Below, in pieces: positions 28,082 through 37,318 of a stretch of DNA of 64,000 nt. A program made the position numbers and the translations under genes. The notes below the pieces were generated by a model. It had not been told where the DNA came from and did no database searches. It was given only the letters and a program-made list of their open reading frames with translations. The stretch is taken from contig NZ_BAFC01000007.1 of NCBI RefSeq assembly GCF_000248055.1, forward strand, positions 51,878-115,877, written 5' to 3'. Positions within the stretch are counted from its first letter, which is position 1; each line of letters begins with the position of its first letter. This DNA comes from Gordonia sputi NBRC 100414. Its GTDB lineage: Bacteria > Actinomycetota > Actinomycetes > Mycobacteriales > Mycobacteriaceae.

Positions 28082-28756
28082 TCACTCGCGCCAGAACCCC
28101 GCTTCTTCCAGCAACTCGACGGCGCGATGGCCCCCACGCAGGAAGTGCCCCTCGATCAGCGTGCGAACGATGCCCGGCGAACGGCCACGCAGAGCGTCGA
28201 GGATCTCGCGGTGATCACGCATCGACGAGGCCACCGCGTCCGGGTGGGAATCGAAGAACCCCGACGGAATTGCCCTGCTGAGCAACCGAAGCTCCGCGAT
28301 CAGCCGCCGTGATGAGGACGCCTTGTTGATCACCCGATGGAAGTGCGAGTTCAGTGCTTCGAGTTCGATGAGGTCGGCGGTTGATTCCATCTGCGCGGCA
28401 AGGTTGTCGAGAGTCGCGAAGTCGTCGTCGGAGAGGTTCATCGCGGCACGCTCTGCGGCAAGGCCCGAGATCACACCGAGCATCCAGTAGTGGTCGCGGA
28501 TGTCGTCGCGGGACAGGTCGGCGACGAACGCCCCGCGCCGCGGGATCGTCTCGATGATGCCTTCGCCCGCCAACGAGATCAGCGCCTCACGGACGGGCAG
28601 TTTGCTCATACCCAAGTGGTCGGCGAGCGCATCCTGGTCGATCTTGGCGCCCCGACGTAACTCACCGGCGAAGACGAGGCCCCTGATCGCACGGGCCGCG
28701 GCCTCCTTGCGCACCGACGTCGCCACGTCGGACTTCTCGGCGGAGTTCACGGTCAT
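28082..28756 (-). CDS. GntR-family regulator, FadR (FCD) subfamily
   Basis: 224 residues. The N-terminal winged helix (AIRGLVFAGELRRGAKIDQD, then LADHLGMSKLPVREALISLA, GIIETIPRRGAFVADL) is typical of GntR. The C-terminal all-helical FCD domain has the metal-site histidines expected (NSHFHRVI, DHREILDALR, GHFLRGG). These proteins sense organic acids. It is divergent from the acyl-CoA dehydrogenase operon at 28899 and is its obvious candidate regulator. A leaderless -10 TAGCAT lies 6 nt before the ATG. Confidence 0.9.
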   Translation of the reverse strand: MTVNSAEKSDVATSVRKEAAARAIRGLVFAGELRRGAKIDQDALADHLGMSKLPVREALISLAGEGIIETIPRRGAFVADLSRDDIRDHYWMLGVISGLAAERAAMNLSDDDFATLDNLAAQMESTADLIELEALNSHFHRVINKASSSRRLIAELRLLSRAIPSGFFDSHPDAVASSMRDHREILDALRGRSPGIVRTLIEGHFLRGGHRAVELLEEAGFWRE

Positions 28757-28898
28757 TCGTCGATGCTATCGCCCAGTCGACGCCCCAAGCACCCCGGATT
28801 ATCATCTTTGACGCTCCGTGCAGACATAGAAAGCGTCTTAGCTGTTGATATGTAAGTCCTCTTGGTGCGCCCGGCGTGTATTTGATAATTTTCACCCC
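28757..28898. promoter_or_regulatory. Divergent promoter region, GntR gene / acyl-CoA dehydrogenase operon
   Basis: For the operon a -10 GATAAT (28884-28889) or overlapping TAATTT (28886-28891) with TTGGTG 16 nt upstream; the ATG follows within 7-9 nt. The matching inverted copy ATTATCA (28798-28804) against TGATAAT (28883-28889) brackets the region. For gntR, -10 TAGCAT is the complement of 28763-28768. No single clear GntR operator can be named. Confidence 0.5.
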
Positions 28899-30080
28899 AT
28901 GACCACCGCAACCGATCAACCGACGCCCGAGGTCGATGCCGACGATTTCGAGCAGATCCGCCAACTGGTCCACGACTTCATCCGCACCAGGGTCGTGCCC
29001 CGCGAAACCGAGATCATGCAGTCCAACGAGGTACCGGCCGATCTGCGTGCGCAAGCCGCGGAGATGGGATTGTTCGGATATGCGATCCCGCACGAATGGG
29101 GTGGCCTCGGACTCGACCTGACCCAAGATGTCGAGCTGGCAATGGAGTTCGGGTACACCAGCTTGGCGTTGCGATCGATGTTCGGCACCAACAACGGCAT
29201 CGCAGGTCAGGTGCTCGTCAACTTCGGCACCGACGAACAGAAGAAGCACTGGCTCGAGGGCATCGCGTCGGGCGAGGTGGTCGCGTCCTTCGCACTGACA
29301 GAACCGGGAGCGGGCTCCAATCCGGCGGGGTTGCGCACCAAGGCAACCCGCGACGGGCAGGGATGGGTGATCGACGGCCAGAAGCGCTTCATCACCAATG
29401 CGCCGATCGCCGACCTCTTTGTCGTCTTCGCACGAACCCGTCCCGCCGATGAGTCGGGAACCGGCATAGCCGTATTCCTCGTTCCCGCAGACACTCCCGG
29501 CGTCGAGGTCGGCACCAAGGACGCCAAGATGGGCCAGGAGGGCGCGTGGACTGCCGACGTCACCTTCGACGGGGTACGTGTGCCTTCGTCGGCGCTTGTC
29601 GGTGGCGATGAGGAGAAGGGCTACAAGGCTGCGATGACGTCGCTCGCCCGCGGTCGTGTGCACATCGCCGCACTGTCGGTGGGGCAAGCGCAGCGCGCAC
29701 TCGATGAATCGGTCGCCTATGCCGCCAATGCCACACAGGGCGGAAAGGCCATTGGCTCTTTTCAATTGGTGCAGGCGATGCTCGCAGATCAGCAGACCGG
29801 AGTGATGGCCGGACGGGCGCTGGTCCGCGAGGCCGCCGCCAAGTACGTCTCCGGAGAGGATCGACGTATCGGACCGTCGGCGGCAAAACTGTTCTGCACG
29901 GAGATGGTGGGCAAGGTCGCCGACCTCGCCGTGCAGATCCACGGCGGAACCGGCTATATGCGCGAGGTACCGGTCGAACGTATCTACCGCGACGTGCGCC
30001 TGCTCCGCCTGTACGAGGGCACCAGCGAGATTCAACGACTCATCATCGGCGGCAACCTGATTCGCGCCGCGACGACGTAG
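28899..30080 (+). CDS. Acyl-CoA dehydrogenase
   Basis: 393 residues from the ATG at 28899. The FAD/substrate signatures ASFALTEPGAGSNPAG and the C-terminal QIHGGTGYMREVPVERIYRD are intact, and the catalytic glutamate lies in RLYEGTSEIQRLI, so this is an active ACAD. First gene of an operon with an SDR and a class III CoA transferase: together they can activate an acid as CoA thioester, introduce a double bond and oxidise or reduce the hydroxy/keto stage. The substrate is not predictable. The frame is open a further 18 codons upstream, but the promoter lies there. Confidence 0.92.
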   Translation: MTTATDQPTPEVDADDFEQIRQLVHDFIRTRVVPRETEIMQSNEVPADLRAQAAEMGLFGYAIPHEWGGLGLDLTQDVELAMEFGYTSLALRSMFGTNNGIAGQVLVNFGTDEQKKHWLEGIASGEVVASFALTEPGAGSNPAGLRTKATRDGQGWVIDGQKRFITNAPIADLFVVFARTRPADESGTGIAVFLVPADTPGVEVGTKDAKMGQEGAWTADVTFDGVRVPSSALVGGDEEKGYKAAMTSLARGRVHIAALSVGQAQRALDESVAYAANATQGGKAIGSFQLVQAMLADQQTGVMAGRALVREAAAKYVSGEDRRIGPSAAKLFCTEMVGKVADLAVQIHGGTGYMREVPVERIYRDVRLLRLYEGTSEIQRLIIGGNLIRAATT

Positions 30081-30131
30081 ACGCGGCCGACAACCACACC
30101 TCCACCCGTCCCGAGAAGAGGACATCTCACC

Positions 30132-30878
30132 ATGCCAGGACCGCTCCTGAACGATCAGACCGCCGTGATCACCGGCGCCGCACAGGGAATCGGCTTCGCC
30201 ATCGCGCAGCTCTTCGTCGACGAGTGCGCTCGCGTCGTGATCGGTGACGTCAATGCGGAAGCCGCCGACAAGGCAGCCGCACAACTCGGCGGCTCCGAGC
30301 GTGCGATCGGCGTGCGGTGCGATGTCACCGACAGCGACGACGTCGACGCGTTACTCGCCGCAGCCGCAGACGCTTTCGGCCCCGTCGACGTCATGGTGAA
30401 CAATGCCGGGATCACTCGCGACGCCACCATGCGCACCATGACCGAAGACCAGTTCGACCAGGTCATCAACGTGCATCTGAAGGGCACCTGGAACGGCACG
30501 CGCAAAGCCGCGGCGATCATGCGCGAACGCAAGAGCGGCGCCATCGTCAACCTGTCGTCGCTGTCGGGCAAGGTCGGCATGGTCGGGCAGACCAACTACT
30601 CCGCGGCCAAGGCCGGCATCGTCGGGATGACCAAGGCCGCCGCGAAAGAGATGGCGCACCACGGGGTTCGAGTCAACGCCGTCGCGCCGGGCCTCATCCG
30701 CTCGGCCATGACCGAAGCCATGCCACAGAAGGCATGGGATCAGAAGATGGCCGAGATCCCGATGGGACGCGCGGGCGAGGTCAGCGAAGTCGCCACTGTG
30801 GCACTGTTTCTCGCGAGCCACCTCTCGTCGTATATGACCGGCACCGTCATGGAGGTCACCGGCGGGCGGTTCATGTGA
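30132..30878 (+). CDS. SDR, 3-oxoacyl-ACP/CoA reductase-like (FabG family)
   Basis: 248 residues. Cofactor site [24 protein letters not shown], catalytic Ser in VNLSSLSG and Tyr/Lys in [11 protein letters not shown]; the C terminus ends in EVTGGRFM as in FabG-type SDRs. In the operon it probably handles the 3-hydroxyacyl-CoA/3-oxoacyl-CoA step. It contains a TTA codon (in DALLAA), readable only by the tRNA-Leu(UAA) found at 15391. Its stop overlaps the GTG of the CoA transferase gene. Confidence 0.9.
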   Translation: MPGPLLNDQTAVITGAAQGIGFAIAQLFVDECARVVIGDVNAEAADKAAAQLGGSERAIGVRCDVTDSDDVDALLAAAADAFGPVDVMVNNAGITRDATMRTMTEDQFDQVINVHLKGTWNGTRKAAAIMRERKSGAIVNLSSLSGKVGMVGQTNYSAAKAGIVGMTKAAAKEMAHHGVRVNAVAPGLIRSAMTEAMPQKAWDQKMAEIPMGRAGEVSEVATVALFLASHLSSYMTGTVMEVTGGRFM

Positions 30879-32053
30879 CCACCGGGCGCAGTCAGGTGTC
30901 TCGTCCGCTGGCAGGCGTTCGCGTCGTCGAGGTGTCGAGCTTCGTCGCATCGCCCCTGTGCGGCTTGACACTTGCGCAACTCGGCGCCGAGGTGATCCGG
31001 GTCGATCCGACCGGCGGTGCCGCCGACGTCCACCGCTGGCCGCTGACCGATGACGGCACCACCTCCATCTACTGGACCGGCCTCAACCGCGGCAAGAAGT
31101 CGATCACCGCCGACCTGCGATCACCCGACGGCCAGGAGTTGATTCGACGACTCGTCGTCGAATCAGGTTGTGGCGGTGGGATTCTGGTGACCAATGCGGC
31201 AGGCCGGGACTGGATGAGCCACGAGACGCTGGCAGCGCTGCGCAGCGACGTGATCACCGTGGAGCTGTGCGGACTTTCCGACGGCTCCCCCGCAGTCGAC
31301 TACACGGTCAACGCGGGCATCGGCTTTCCGATGATCACCGGTCCGCTCGATCATGCGGGTCCGGTCAACCATGTACTCCCCGCGTGGGATGTGATCTGCG
31401 GACTCTATGCCGCCGTGTCACTCACCGCCGCGGTACGCAAACGCGAACACAGCGGCGACGGTAGCCGTATTCGGCTGGCGCTCGAGGACACCGCGTTGTC
31501 GATCGCCGGAACGCTTGGCTATCTGACCGAACCGCAGGTGAATTCGACGTCGCGGCCCGCCACGGGGAACGACGTCTACGGGACGTACGGCACCGACGTC
31601 ACGACCGCGGACGGAGATCGATTCATGATCGTCGCCCTCACCGCACGCCACTTTCGCGACCTGGTGCGCATCACCGGAACCGACGGCGTCGTCGGCGCAC
31701 TCGAACGCTCACTCGACGTCGACTTCACCACCGAGGCCGACCGCTTCACCCATCGCGACGTGTTGAACGCGCTGTTCCGCACGTGGTTTGCCAACCAGCC
31801 GACCGAGAGAGTCGCCGAGCTCCTCGAGGAGTCGTCGGTGCTCGCACAGCGCTACCGAACATTCGACGAGGTGGTGGCGTCCGGCGCGCTCGCGGCGAAC
31901 CCACTGTTCACCGATCTCGACCAGCCCGGCGTCGGCACCTACCTCGCCGCGGGACTACCTGCAGGCTTCGACGGCGAACACTTCGCGGCAGGGCCCGCGC
32001 CAACACTCGGCGCCGACACGCCCACGTGGGCCGACGACCCCGACACCCCGTGA
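30875..32053 (+). CDS. CoA transferase, class III (CaiB/BaiF family)
   Basis: 392 residues from the GTG at 30875, which overlaps the SDR stop (GTGA); a second GTG seven codons in is possible. Family pattern: [32 protein letters not shown], the [15 protein letters not shown] helix, and the C-terminal Rossmann-like half ([16 protein letters not shown]). Class III enzymes move CoA between acids through an aspartyl-CoA intermediate; the catalytic Asp cannot be assigned safely by eye. Last gene of the operon; the stop is inside a 16-bp repeat. Confidence 0.88.
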   Translation: MTTGRSQVSRPLAGVRVVEVSSFVASPLCGLTLAQLGAEVIRVDPTGGAADVHRWPLTDDGTTSIYWTGLNRGKKSITADLRSPDGQELIRRLVVESGCGGGILVTNAAGRDWMSHETLAALRSDVITVELCGLSDGSPAVDYTVNAGIGFPMITGPLDHAGPVNHVLPAWDVICGLYAAVSLTAAVRKREHSGDGSRIRLALEDTALSIAGTLGYLTEPQVNSTSRPATGNDVYGTYGTDVTTADGDRFMIVALTARHFRDLVRITGTDGVVGALERSLDVDFTTEADRFTHRDVLNALFRTWFANQPTERVAELLEESSVLAQRYRTFDEVVASGALAANPLFTDLDQPGVGTYLAAGLPAGFDGEHFAAGPAPTLGADTPTWADDPDTP

Positions 32054-32071
32054 CGCCGACAACCCCGTGAC
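32041..32071. repeat. Tandem repeat spanning the stop codon of the CoA transferase gene
   Basis: Two units, CGACACCCCGTGACGC (32041-32056) and CGACAACCCCGTGAC (32057-32071), differing by one inserted A in the shared CGAC-A-CCCCGTGAC core. The TGA at 32051-32053 is in the first unit and recurs in the second. Confidence 0.75.
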
Positions 32072-32126
32072 ACCACCGACGACGTCTCCGGAATAACACC
32101 GCACCTCGGCAGGTTGACTGAACCAG

Positions 32127-32144
32127 TTGCTCAGATTTGAGCAA
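32127..32144. promoter_or_regulatory. Perfect palindrome, candidate MarR operator
   Basis: TTGCTCA-GATT-TGAGCAA, a perfect inverted repeat with 7-bp arms, 22 nt before the ATG of the pirin-marR-pirin operon. TTGACT (32114-32119) just upstream may be the -35. MarR dimers bind such 16-20 bp palindromes, so autoregulation is likely. Confidence 0.7.
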
Positions 32145-32165
32145 ACAGCCGACCAGGAGGTTCCG

Positions 32166-32170
32166 ATGCC
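32166..32170 (+). promoter_or_regulatory. Start of pirin gene defined by strong ribosome binding site
   Basis: AGGAGG at 32155-32160, 5 nt before the ATG at 32166, fixes the start against the in-frame TTG at 32127 inside the operator. Confidence 0.75.
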
Positions 32171-33140
32171 CGCCATCACCGCCGACACCACAACACTGCC
32201 CCGCCTCACCGCGCCGGCACTCGAGGCAACCGAACGACCCGTGAAGTCACTGACCCGTGGCCCACGCGGATACGAGGGCGAAGGGTTTCCCGTGGTCAGA
32301 GCCTTCGCAGGCGTTCCGGCAGCGGTCCTCGACCCATTCATCCACATGGATCAGATGGGCGAGGTCGACTACGAGCCGGGCGAACCGAAGGGCACCGACT
32401 GGCATCCGCACCGCGGCTTCGAGACCGTCACCTACATCATCGACGGCCGCTTCCAGCACCAGGACTCCACCGGTGGCGGCGGGTTGATCGAGAACGGCGC
32501 CACGCAGTGGATGACTGCCGGTGCCGGCATCCTGCACATCGAGACCCCACCGGCCGAGTTGGTCGAGTCCGGCGGCCTGTTCCACGGCATCCAGCTCTGG
32601 GTGAACCTGCCGGCCAAGGACAAGTTCCTCACACCGCGCTACCAGAACCTCGAAGCCGGGAACGTCGCGCTCGTCGCCTCGCCCGACGGTGGCGCACTCG
32701 TCCGCATCATCGCCGGTGAGCTCGACGGCCACGCCGGGCCGGGTGCCACACACACGCCGATCACGGTGGCGCACGCGACCGTCGCGCCGGGTGCATCCGT
32801 GTCGGTGCCGTGGCGTGAGGACTTCAACGCCCTCGCCTACGTCCTGTCCGGACGTGGCACCGTCGGCCCAGATGCGCGTCCGATCGAGCAGGGTCAACTC
32901 GCCGTATTCGGCAAGGGTGACCGTCTGACTGTCGCCGCCGATGCCGGACAGGACAGCAACCGCCCCGCCCTCGAGGTCCTCCTTCTCGGCGGGCAACCGA
33001 TTCGCGAACCCGTCGCACACTACGGTCCGTTCGTGATGAACACCCGCGAGCAACTGATCGAAGCCATCGAAGACTTCCAGGCCGGTCGTCTCGGCGTCAT
33101 TCCGCCGGATGCGATCATGCCGCACACCAGCACTCGATGA
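32166..33140 (+). CDS. Pirin-family cupin protein 1
   Basis: 324 residues, bicupin. The N-terminal pirin block is intact: DPFIHMDQMGEVDYEPGEPK, DWHPHRGFETVTYIIDGRF, QWMTAGAGILHIETP, with the metal-ligand histidines HPHRGFE and the later His (LHIE). The C-terminal cupin contains SVPWREDFNALAYVLSGRG. Bacterial pirins include quercetin 2,3-dioxygenases and redox-sensitive regulators; the iron ligand set supports a dioxygenase or metal-sensing role. First gene of the pirin-MarR-pirin operon; its stop overlaps the marR start (ATGA). Confidence 0.9.
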   Translation: MPAITADTTTLPRLTAPALEATERPVKSLTRGPRGYEGEGFPVVRAFAGVPAAVLDPFIHMDQMGEVDYEPGEPKGTDWHPHRGFETVTYIIDGRFQHQDSTGGGGLIENGATQWMTAGAGILHIETPPAELVESGGLFHGIQLWVNLPAKDKFLTPRYQNLEAGNVALVASPDGGALVRIIAGELDGHAGPGATHTPITVAHATVAPGASVSVPWREDFNALAYVLSGRGTVGPDARPIEQGQLAVFGKGDRLTVAADAGQDSNRPALEVLLLGGQPIREPVAHYGPFVMNTREQLIEAIEDFQAGRLGVIPPDAIMPHTSTR

Positions 33141-33643
33141 CCGCCAACCCCTCGATCCAGAAGGTCGCCGCGTCGAAATCCCAGGCGTGGCGGCTCTTCA
33201 TCGAGACCAGCGCCCGACTCCAGACCACGCTCGACGACGAACTCCGTGCTCACTGCCGAATGTCGTTGGCGGACTATCACGTTCTGTTGATCCTCCACGA
33301 ATGCCCCGGTGGCCGTGCACGAATGCGCGACCTCTCCCACCGCATGGTGTTCTCGACGTCGCGTCTGTCCTACCAGATCGACGCGATGGTCCGACGCGGC
33401 TGGCTTCGTCGCGAGGCGGCCCCGGAGGACAAACGCGGCAGCTACGCGGTACTGACCGACGACGGACGCACGGCGTTCGCGGCGGCGGCACGCGACCACG
33501 GTGCGGCCGTCGACAGGTTGTTCACCTCCGCGCTGTCGGATTCCGAGGCAAGCGGACTCGCCGACCTCATGGAGACACTGACCAGTCACCTCGACGCCGA
33601 AACTCCCCTCACCCCAAGCACATCCGCGAACCGAGCGAAATGA
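33137..33643 (+). CDS. MarR-family regulator between two pirin genes
   Basis: 168 residues. The winged helix is at ~45-110: DYHVLLILHECPGGRARMRD, then LSHRMVFSTSRLSYQIDAMV and GWLRREAAPEDKRGSYAVLT, whose DKRG is the MarR wing signature. It starts inside the stop of pirin 1 and ends 7 nt before pirin 2. MarR repressors respond to aromatic ligands or oxidants, which fits control of cupin dioxygenase-like proteins. Likely binds 32127-32144. Confidence 0.9.
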   Translation: MTANPSIQKVAASKSQAWRLFIETSARLQTTLDDELRAHCRMSLADYHVLLILHECPGGRARMRDLSHRMVFSTSRLSYQIDAMVRRGWLRREAAPEDKRGSYAVLTDDGRTAFAAAARDHGAAVDRLFTSALSDSEASGLADLMETLTSHLDAETPLTPSTSANRAK

Positions 33644-33650
33644 CGACATC

Positions 33651-34457
33651 ATGACCGACACGCAGACCCCACAGATCACCGACGTCGCCCGCTGCCGCCT
33701 CATCCGCGCAGCCGACCGCCACATGTGGAACGACGAGGCCATCGACTCGCGGCAATCCTTTCCTGCCACGGGCAGTTTCGACCTGGCGGCCAACGCGCAC
33801 GGAATGCTGCTGGTCCACAACGACGACATCGTCGACGCGGGCGCAGGCTTCGACACCCATCAGCATCGCGACGCAGAGATCGTCACGTGGGTCGTCGAAG
33901 GCGCTCTGCACCACAGAGACTCGCAGGGTAGCGAAGGTGTTCTCACACCCGGCGTCGTGCAGAGCATGTCTGCCGGATCGGGAATCCGGCATTCCGAACG
34001 CAACGCGTCGACGCGCGCCGAGAACCAGCGGCTGCGCGTCGTGCAGATGTGGATCGCACCCGAGTATTCGGGCGGCACACCGAGTTACGCGGAAGCGAGC
34101 GTCAACGAGGCGCTAGCCGACGGCGGGCTGGTCACCATCGTGTCGGGACTCGACCGCGACGCGGGCGGGCAGGCGTTGTCGGTCGGCAACAGCTACGTCG
34201 CGCTGCATGCGGCGCGCCTACTCCCCGACCGCCCGGTCACCCTGCCGTCTGCACCGTTCGGGCACCTGTTCGTGGTCTCCGGCACCGTCACGGTGTCGGG
34301 CCTGCCGAGCGACGAGACAGCCGACGACCACCTCACGCTCGATGAGGGCGACGCGCTGCGTACCGCGGGCACCGCCGCACTGACCGTCGCCGCAGACGCG
34401 CCGGCCGAGATCCTCTTCTGGGAAATGCACACGTCGTTCGACGCCGCGCGCGCCTGA
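33651..34457 (+). CDS. Pirin-family cupin protein 2
   Basis: 268 residues, YhhW-like pirin: GAGFDTHQHRDAEIVTWVV, ALHHRDSQGSEGVLTPG, then MSAGSGIRHSERNAS carries the conserved His/Glu ligands. C-terminal cupin half ends in ILFWEMH. It is distinct from pirin 1 (shorter and of another pirin subfamily), so the operon holds two non-redundant members. Convergent with the luciferase-like gene 17 nt downstream. Confidence 0.9.
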   Translation: MTDTQTPQITDVARCRLIRAADRHMWNDEAIDSRQSFPATGSFDLAANAHGMLLVHNDDIVDAGAGFDTHQHRDAEIVTWVVEGALHHRDSQGSEGVLTPGVVQSMSAGSGIRHSERNASTRAENQRLRVVQMWIAPEYSGGTPSYAEASVNEALADGGLVTIVSGLDRDAGGQALSVGNSYVALHAARLLPDRPVTLPSAPFGHLFVVSGTVTVSGLPSDETADDHLTLDEGDALRTAGTAALTVAADAPAEILFWEMHTSFDAARA

Positions 34458-34474
34458 CCGCTCGACGAACGCGA

Positions 34475-35401
34475 TCAGAGTTGTGGCGCAACCGCTGTGG
34501 AGATCAGCTCGAGATGCTCGAGATCGTCAAGGTCGAGCATCTGCAGATACAACCTGGTGACTCCGATGGCCCGGTAGGACTCGATCTTCTCGACGACCTG
34601 ATCGGGCGTACCAGCGAGTCCGTTCTCCCGGAGCTCGCCGACCTCGCGCCCGATTGCGTCGGCACGTCGTGTGACGTCTGCATCGCTTTTGCCCACGCAG
34701 ATCGTCAACGCTGCCGAATACGTGAGTTCGTCGGGTCCGCGACCCGCCGCCGTGCACGCATCGCGCACGACGTCGAATTGCGCTGCGACGACGTCGGTCT
34801 TCGCGAACGGCACGTTGAACTCGTCGGCAAACCGCGCGGCCAACGCGGGGGTGCGCTTCTTACCCATGCCGCCGATGATGATCGGGGGCCGCGGTGACTG
34901 CACCGGCTTGGGCAACGCGGGTGAGTTGGTTACCTGAAAGTGCTTGGCGCGGTAGTCGAAGAGATCGCCGGCGGGCGTCGACCAGAGCCCGGTGATGATC
35001 TCGAGGTTCTCGGTCAGCTTCTCGAAGCGTTCTCCGAGCGGTGGGAACGGGATCGCGTACGCCTCATGCTCCTCGGCGAACCATCCTGCGCCGAGTCCGA
35101 ATTCGATTCGGCCACCGCTCATCTCATCGGCCTGCGCAACCTGGATCGCGAGCTGACCGGGATGGCGGAACGTCGCCGACGTCACCAGGGTGCCGAGACG
35201 GATCGTCGAGGTCTCCCGACCGAGCGCCGCCAACGTGAGCCACGCATCGGTCGGCCCCGGGAGCCCCTCGGTGTTCATCGCCAGGTAGTGATCGGATCGG
35301 AAGAATGCTCCGTAGCCGAGGTCTTCGCTCGCCCGCGCGACGCGCAGGAGCGTCTCGTACGTGGCACCCTGCTGAGGTTCGGTGAAGATTCGCAATTCCA
35401 T
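34475..35401 (-). CDS. LLM-class F420/FMN-dependent oxidoreductase
   Basis: 308 residues from the ATG at 35401; an in-frame TTG three codons upstream is unlikely. Bacterial luciferase-like TIM barrel: MELRIFTEPQQGATYETLLR, IRLGTLVTSATFRHPGQLA, GGRIEFGLGAGWFAEEHEAY and PPIIIGGMGKKRTP. The segment ending GLAGTPDQVVEKIESY is typical for the F420-dependent branch common in mycolate bacteria. Substrate unknown. Same strand as the CDF transporter gene, 63 nt after it. Confidence 0.85.
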   Translation of the reverse strand: MELRIFTEPQQGATYETLLRVARASEDLGYGAFFRSDHYLAMNTEGLPGPTDAWLTLAALGRETSTIRLGTLVTSATFRHPGQLAIQVAQADEMSGGRIEFGLGAGWFAEEHEAYAIPFPPLGERFEKLTENLEIITGLWSTPAGDLFDYRAKHFQVTNSPALPKPVQSPRPPIIIGGMGKKRTPALAARFADEFNVPFAKTDVVAAQFDVVRDACTAAGRGPDELTYSAALTICVGKSDADVTRRADAIGREVGELRENGLAGTPDQVVEKIESYRAIGVTRLYLQMLDLDDLEHLELISTAVAPQL

Positions 35402-35464
35402 GGAATTCAACCTACGCGTCGCGAACTCGGGTCTGTCCGGCGTGCCGTCCTCTCTGGGGACGCG

Positions 35465-36466
35465 TCACGCCTCCGGCGTGATCTGGCCCGCGGGCACCAG
35501 CGACGGCTCGTCGACGGTCGAGAGGGTGAGGACGGCCTCGACGATCGCGTCCTGCGTCTCGATCTGCGCTTCAAGCCTTCGCAACCGGAATGCGACGTCG
35601 TGCTCGGCGAGGTCGCCGGTGATGTCTACGGCTGCCACCAGGTAGAACTCCATCGGACCGACGTACTCCGCATGCAGATAGGTGACCCGATCGATGTCGG
35701 CCATGTCGAGCAGACGAACGAGGATGGCGTCGCGAATCGGCGCCATGGCCTCCTGGCCGAGAAGAAACTCGCTGTTGCGTCGGATCAGGAAGATGGCGAT
35801 GAAGCCCAACAGCAGACCGACGAGGATCGATCCGAGCGCATCCCAGACTGCGTTGCCGGTGATCTGATGCAGCGCCATGCCCGCAGCAGCGATCGCGAGT
35901 CCGACGAGTGCCGCGGAGTCCTCGGCGAACACTGCTCGCAGAGTGGTGTTCGACGTCCGGCTGACAAATCGAAGCGGGTGCATCGACATCCGACGTCCGC
36001 CCGCCTTGGCTTGGCGCACCGACTGTATGAACGAAATACCCTCCAGCACAGCGGAGATCGCGAGCACGATGTAGCCGACGAGATAGTTGGTGTCTTCTTC
36101 CGGGTGTACCAGCGCGGTGATGCCGTTGACCACCGACACGGCAGCGCCGACTGCGAACAGTCCGAACGCCGCGAACATCGACCAGATGTAGGTTTCCCTG
36201 CCGTGCCCGAACGGGTGACTCCTTGTCCTGCCACGGTTTCCGCGGCGCTCGGCGATGAGCAGAAAGATCTCGTTTCCCGAGTCCGCCCAGGAGTGCATGG
36301 CTTCAGCCGTCATCGATGCCGATCCCGTGACGATCGCAGCAATCGTCTTGGCAATGGCGACCGCAACATTGGCGACGAATGCGATGACGACCGTCGTCAT
36401 CGAATCCTGATCGTTGATAGGGGTGACGAGTTGCTCATCGGTCCGCGGCGCATCCGTGTCAGCCAT
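35465..36466 (-). CDS. Cation diffusion facilitator (CDF) transporter
   Basis: 333 residues, six TM segments. TM2 metal site in AMHSWADSGNE (His-x3-Asp), followed by RSHPFGHGRETYIWS, the loop shared by the SLC30A9-like CDF group. TM5 has AEDSAALVGLAIA, where the second site is E-D rather than H-x3-D, so metal specificity (Zn, Mn, Fe) is open. The C-terminal cytosolic ferredoxin-like domain follows TM6 (AILVRLLDMADIDRVTYLHAEY). Exports divalent metal against protons. Confidence 0.87.
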   Translation of the reverse strand: MADTDAPRTDEQLVTPINDQDSMTTVVIAFVANVAVAIAKTIAAIVTGSASMTAEAMHSWADSGNEIFLLIAERRGNRGRTRSHPFGHGRETYIWSMFAAFGLFAVGAAVSVVNGITALVHPEEDTNYLVGYIVLAISAVLEGISFIQSVRQAKAGGRRMSMHPLRFVSRTSNTTLRAVFAEDSAALVGLAIAAAGMALHQITGNAVWDALGSILVGLLLGFIAIFLIRRNSEFLLGQEAMAPIRDAILVRLLDMADIDRVTYLHAEYVGPMEFYLVAAVDITGDLAEHDVAFRLRRLEAQIETQDAIVEAVLTLSTVDEPSLVPAGQITPEA

Positions 36467-36530
36467 GATCCGATCGTCTCACGGCATGCGTTTGCCGACA
36501 CTCGATCCGGACACGCCCTCGCCGAGAAAT

Positions 36531-36570
36531 GACCGCGCGGCGCACCCAGCCGAAGGTGCACCGCGCGGTC
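36531..36570. terminator. Terminator hairpin of the porin operon
   Basis: Arms 36531-36546 and 36555-36570 pair at 15 of 16 positions, with an 8-nt loop. It lies 25 nt after the stop of the minus-strand porin gene. Confidence 0.8.
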
Positions 36571-36595
36571 GTCGAATCCAGACTCGGGTGAGAGG

Positions 36596-37282
36596 TTATC
36601 CGAGGCTGAAGGGCTTTCCGTAGAACGTCACGATCTGTTCTGCGTTGGGTGTGTTCACATACACGTCGGCAAACGAGCGAGCCTGCGCATAGCCCGCGCA
36701 GCCGTTGATCCCGATCTGCTCGTCGGTATAGCTGAGCTTCGCGTGGTTGGTGGCCTTGTACCCGACCTTGTTGCTCAGCTTCTGGTTGCCGAAGTCGTCG
36801 GCGGACTCGACAGTGTTCACGTAATAGGCGACCGCCTGGCCCGGACCGACCGACAGCGAGGTTCCGGCGCCGGCCGTTGCCGAACTGATTGCGGGCGGAC
36901 TGTCGATATTCGGACCCGGTTTGCCGGATGCGGCACCGTTGCCGCTACCAGTGACACCGGAGATGTTGACCTGGCAGCCGACGATGTAACCCGCCCTGAT
37001 CTTGATGTTCTTGGCGTCTTTGCTGGTCTTGACAGCGTAGGTGGCCGACACCCATGCGTTGCGGTGTAGCGGGGTTCCGCCGAGGGACGGGTTGATGTTT
37101 GCCCTCTCGTTACTCCTCGTCACCGACACGACGGTGCCGTCGCCCAGGGTCTGCTGGTCGGTCTGTGACGGGAGCGCGACGTGGACGTCCGCGTGTGCGA
37201 TGGCCGGTGCCATCAGTGCGGCGACGGTTGTCAATGCCGCGGGCGCGCCGATCGTGACGAGCCGCTTCAAGCTGATATTCAT
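36596..37282 (-). CDS. MspA-family outer-membrane porin 2
   Basis: 228 residues; ATG with GAGGAAGAA upstream. Signal peptide ends in PAIAHADVHV. The mature protein is beta-rich with the family traits: HVALPSQTDQQTLGDGTVV near the N terminus, AGYIVGCQVNISGV, the pair-forming INGCAGYAQARSF and the C terminus YGKPFSLG. MspA porins form octameric water-filled channels through the mycolate outer membrane. It follows porin 1 by 36 nt in one operon. Confidence 0.93.
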   Translation of the reverse strand: MNISLKRLVTIGAPAALTTVAALMAPAIAHADVHVALPSQTDQQTLGDGTVVSVTRSNERANINPSLGGTPLHRNAWVSATYAVKTSKDAKNIKIRAGYIVGCQVNISGVTGSGNGAASGKPGPNIDSPPAISSATAGAGTSLSVGPGQAVAYYVNTVESADDFGNQKLSNKVGYKATNHAKLSYTDEQIGINGCAGYAQARSFADVYVNTPNAEQIVTFYGKPFSLG

Positions 37283-37318
37283 TTCTTCCTCGTATGTCGT
37301 CAGTCGTTCAGGGAGGTG

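Noticed and set aside
28757..28898. ATTATCA/TGATAAT pair as a single GntR operator
   Set aside because: The arms are about 78 bp apart and both coincide with -10-like GATAAT sequences of the divergent promoters.
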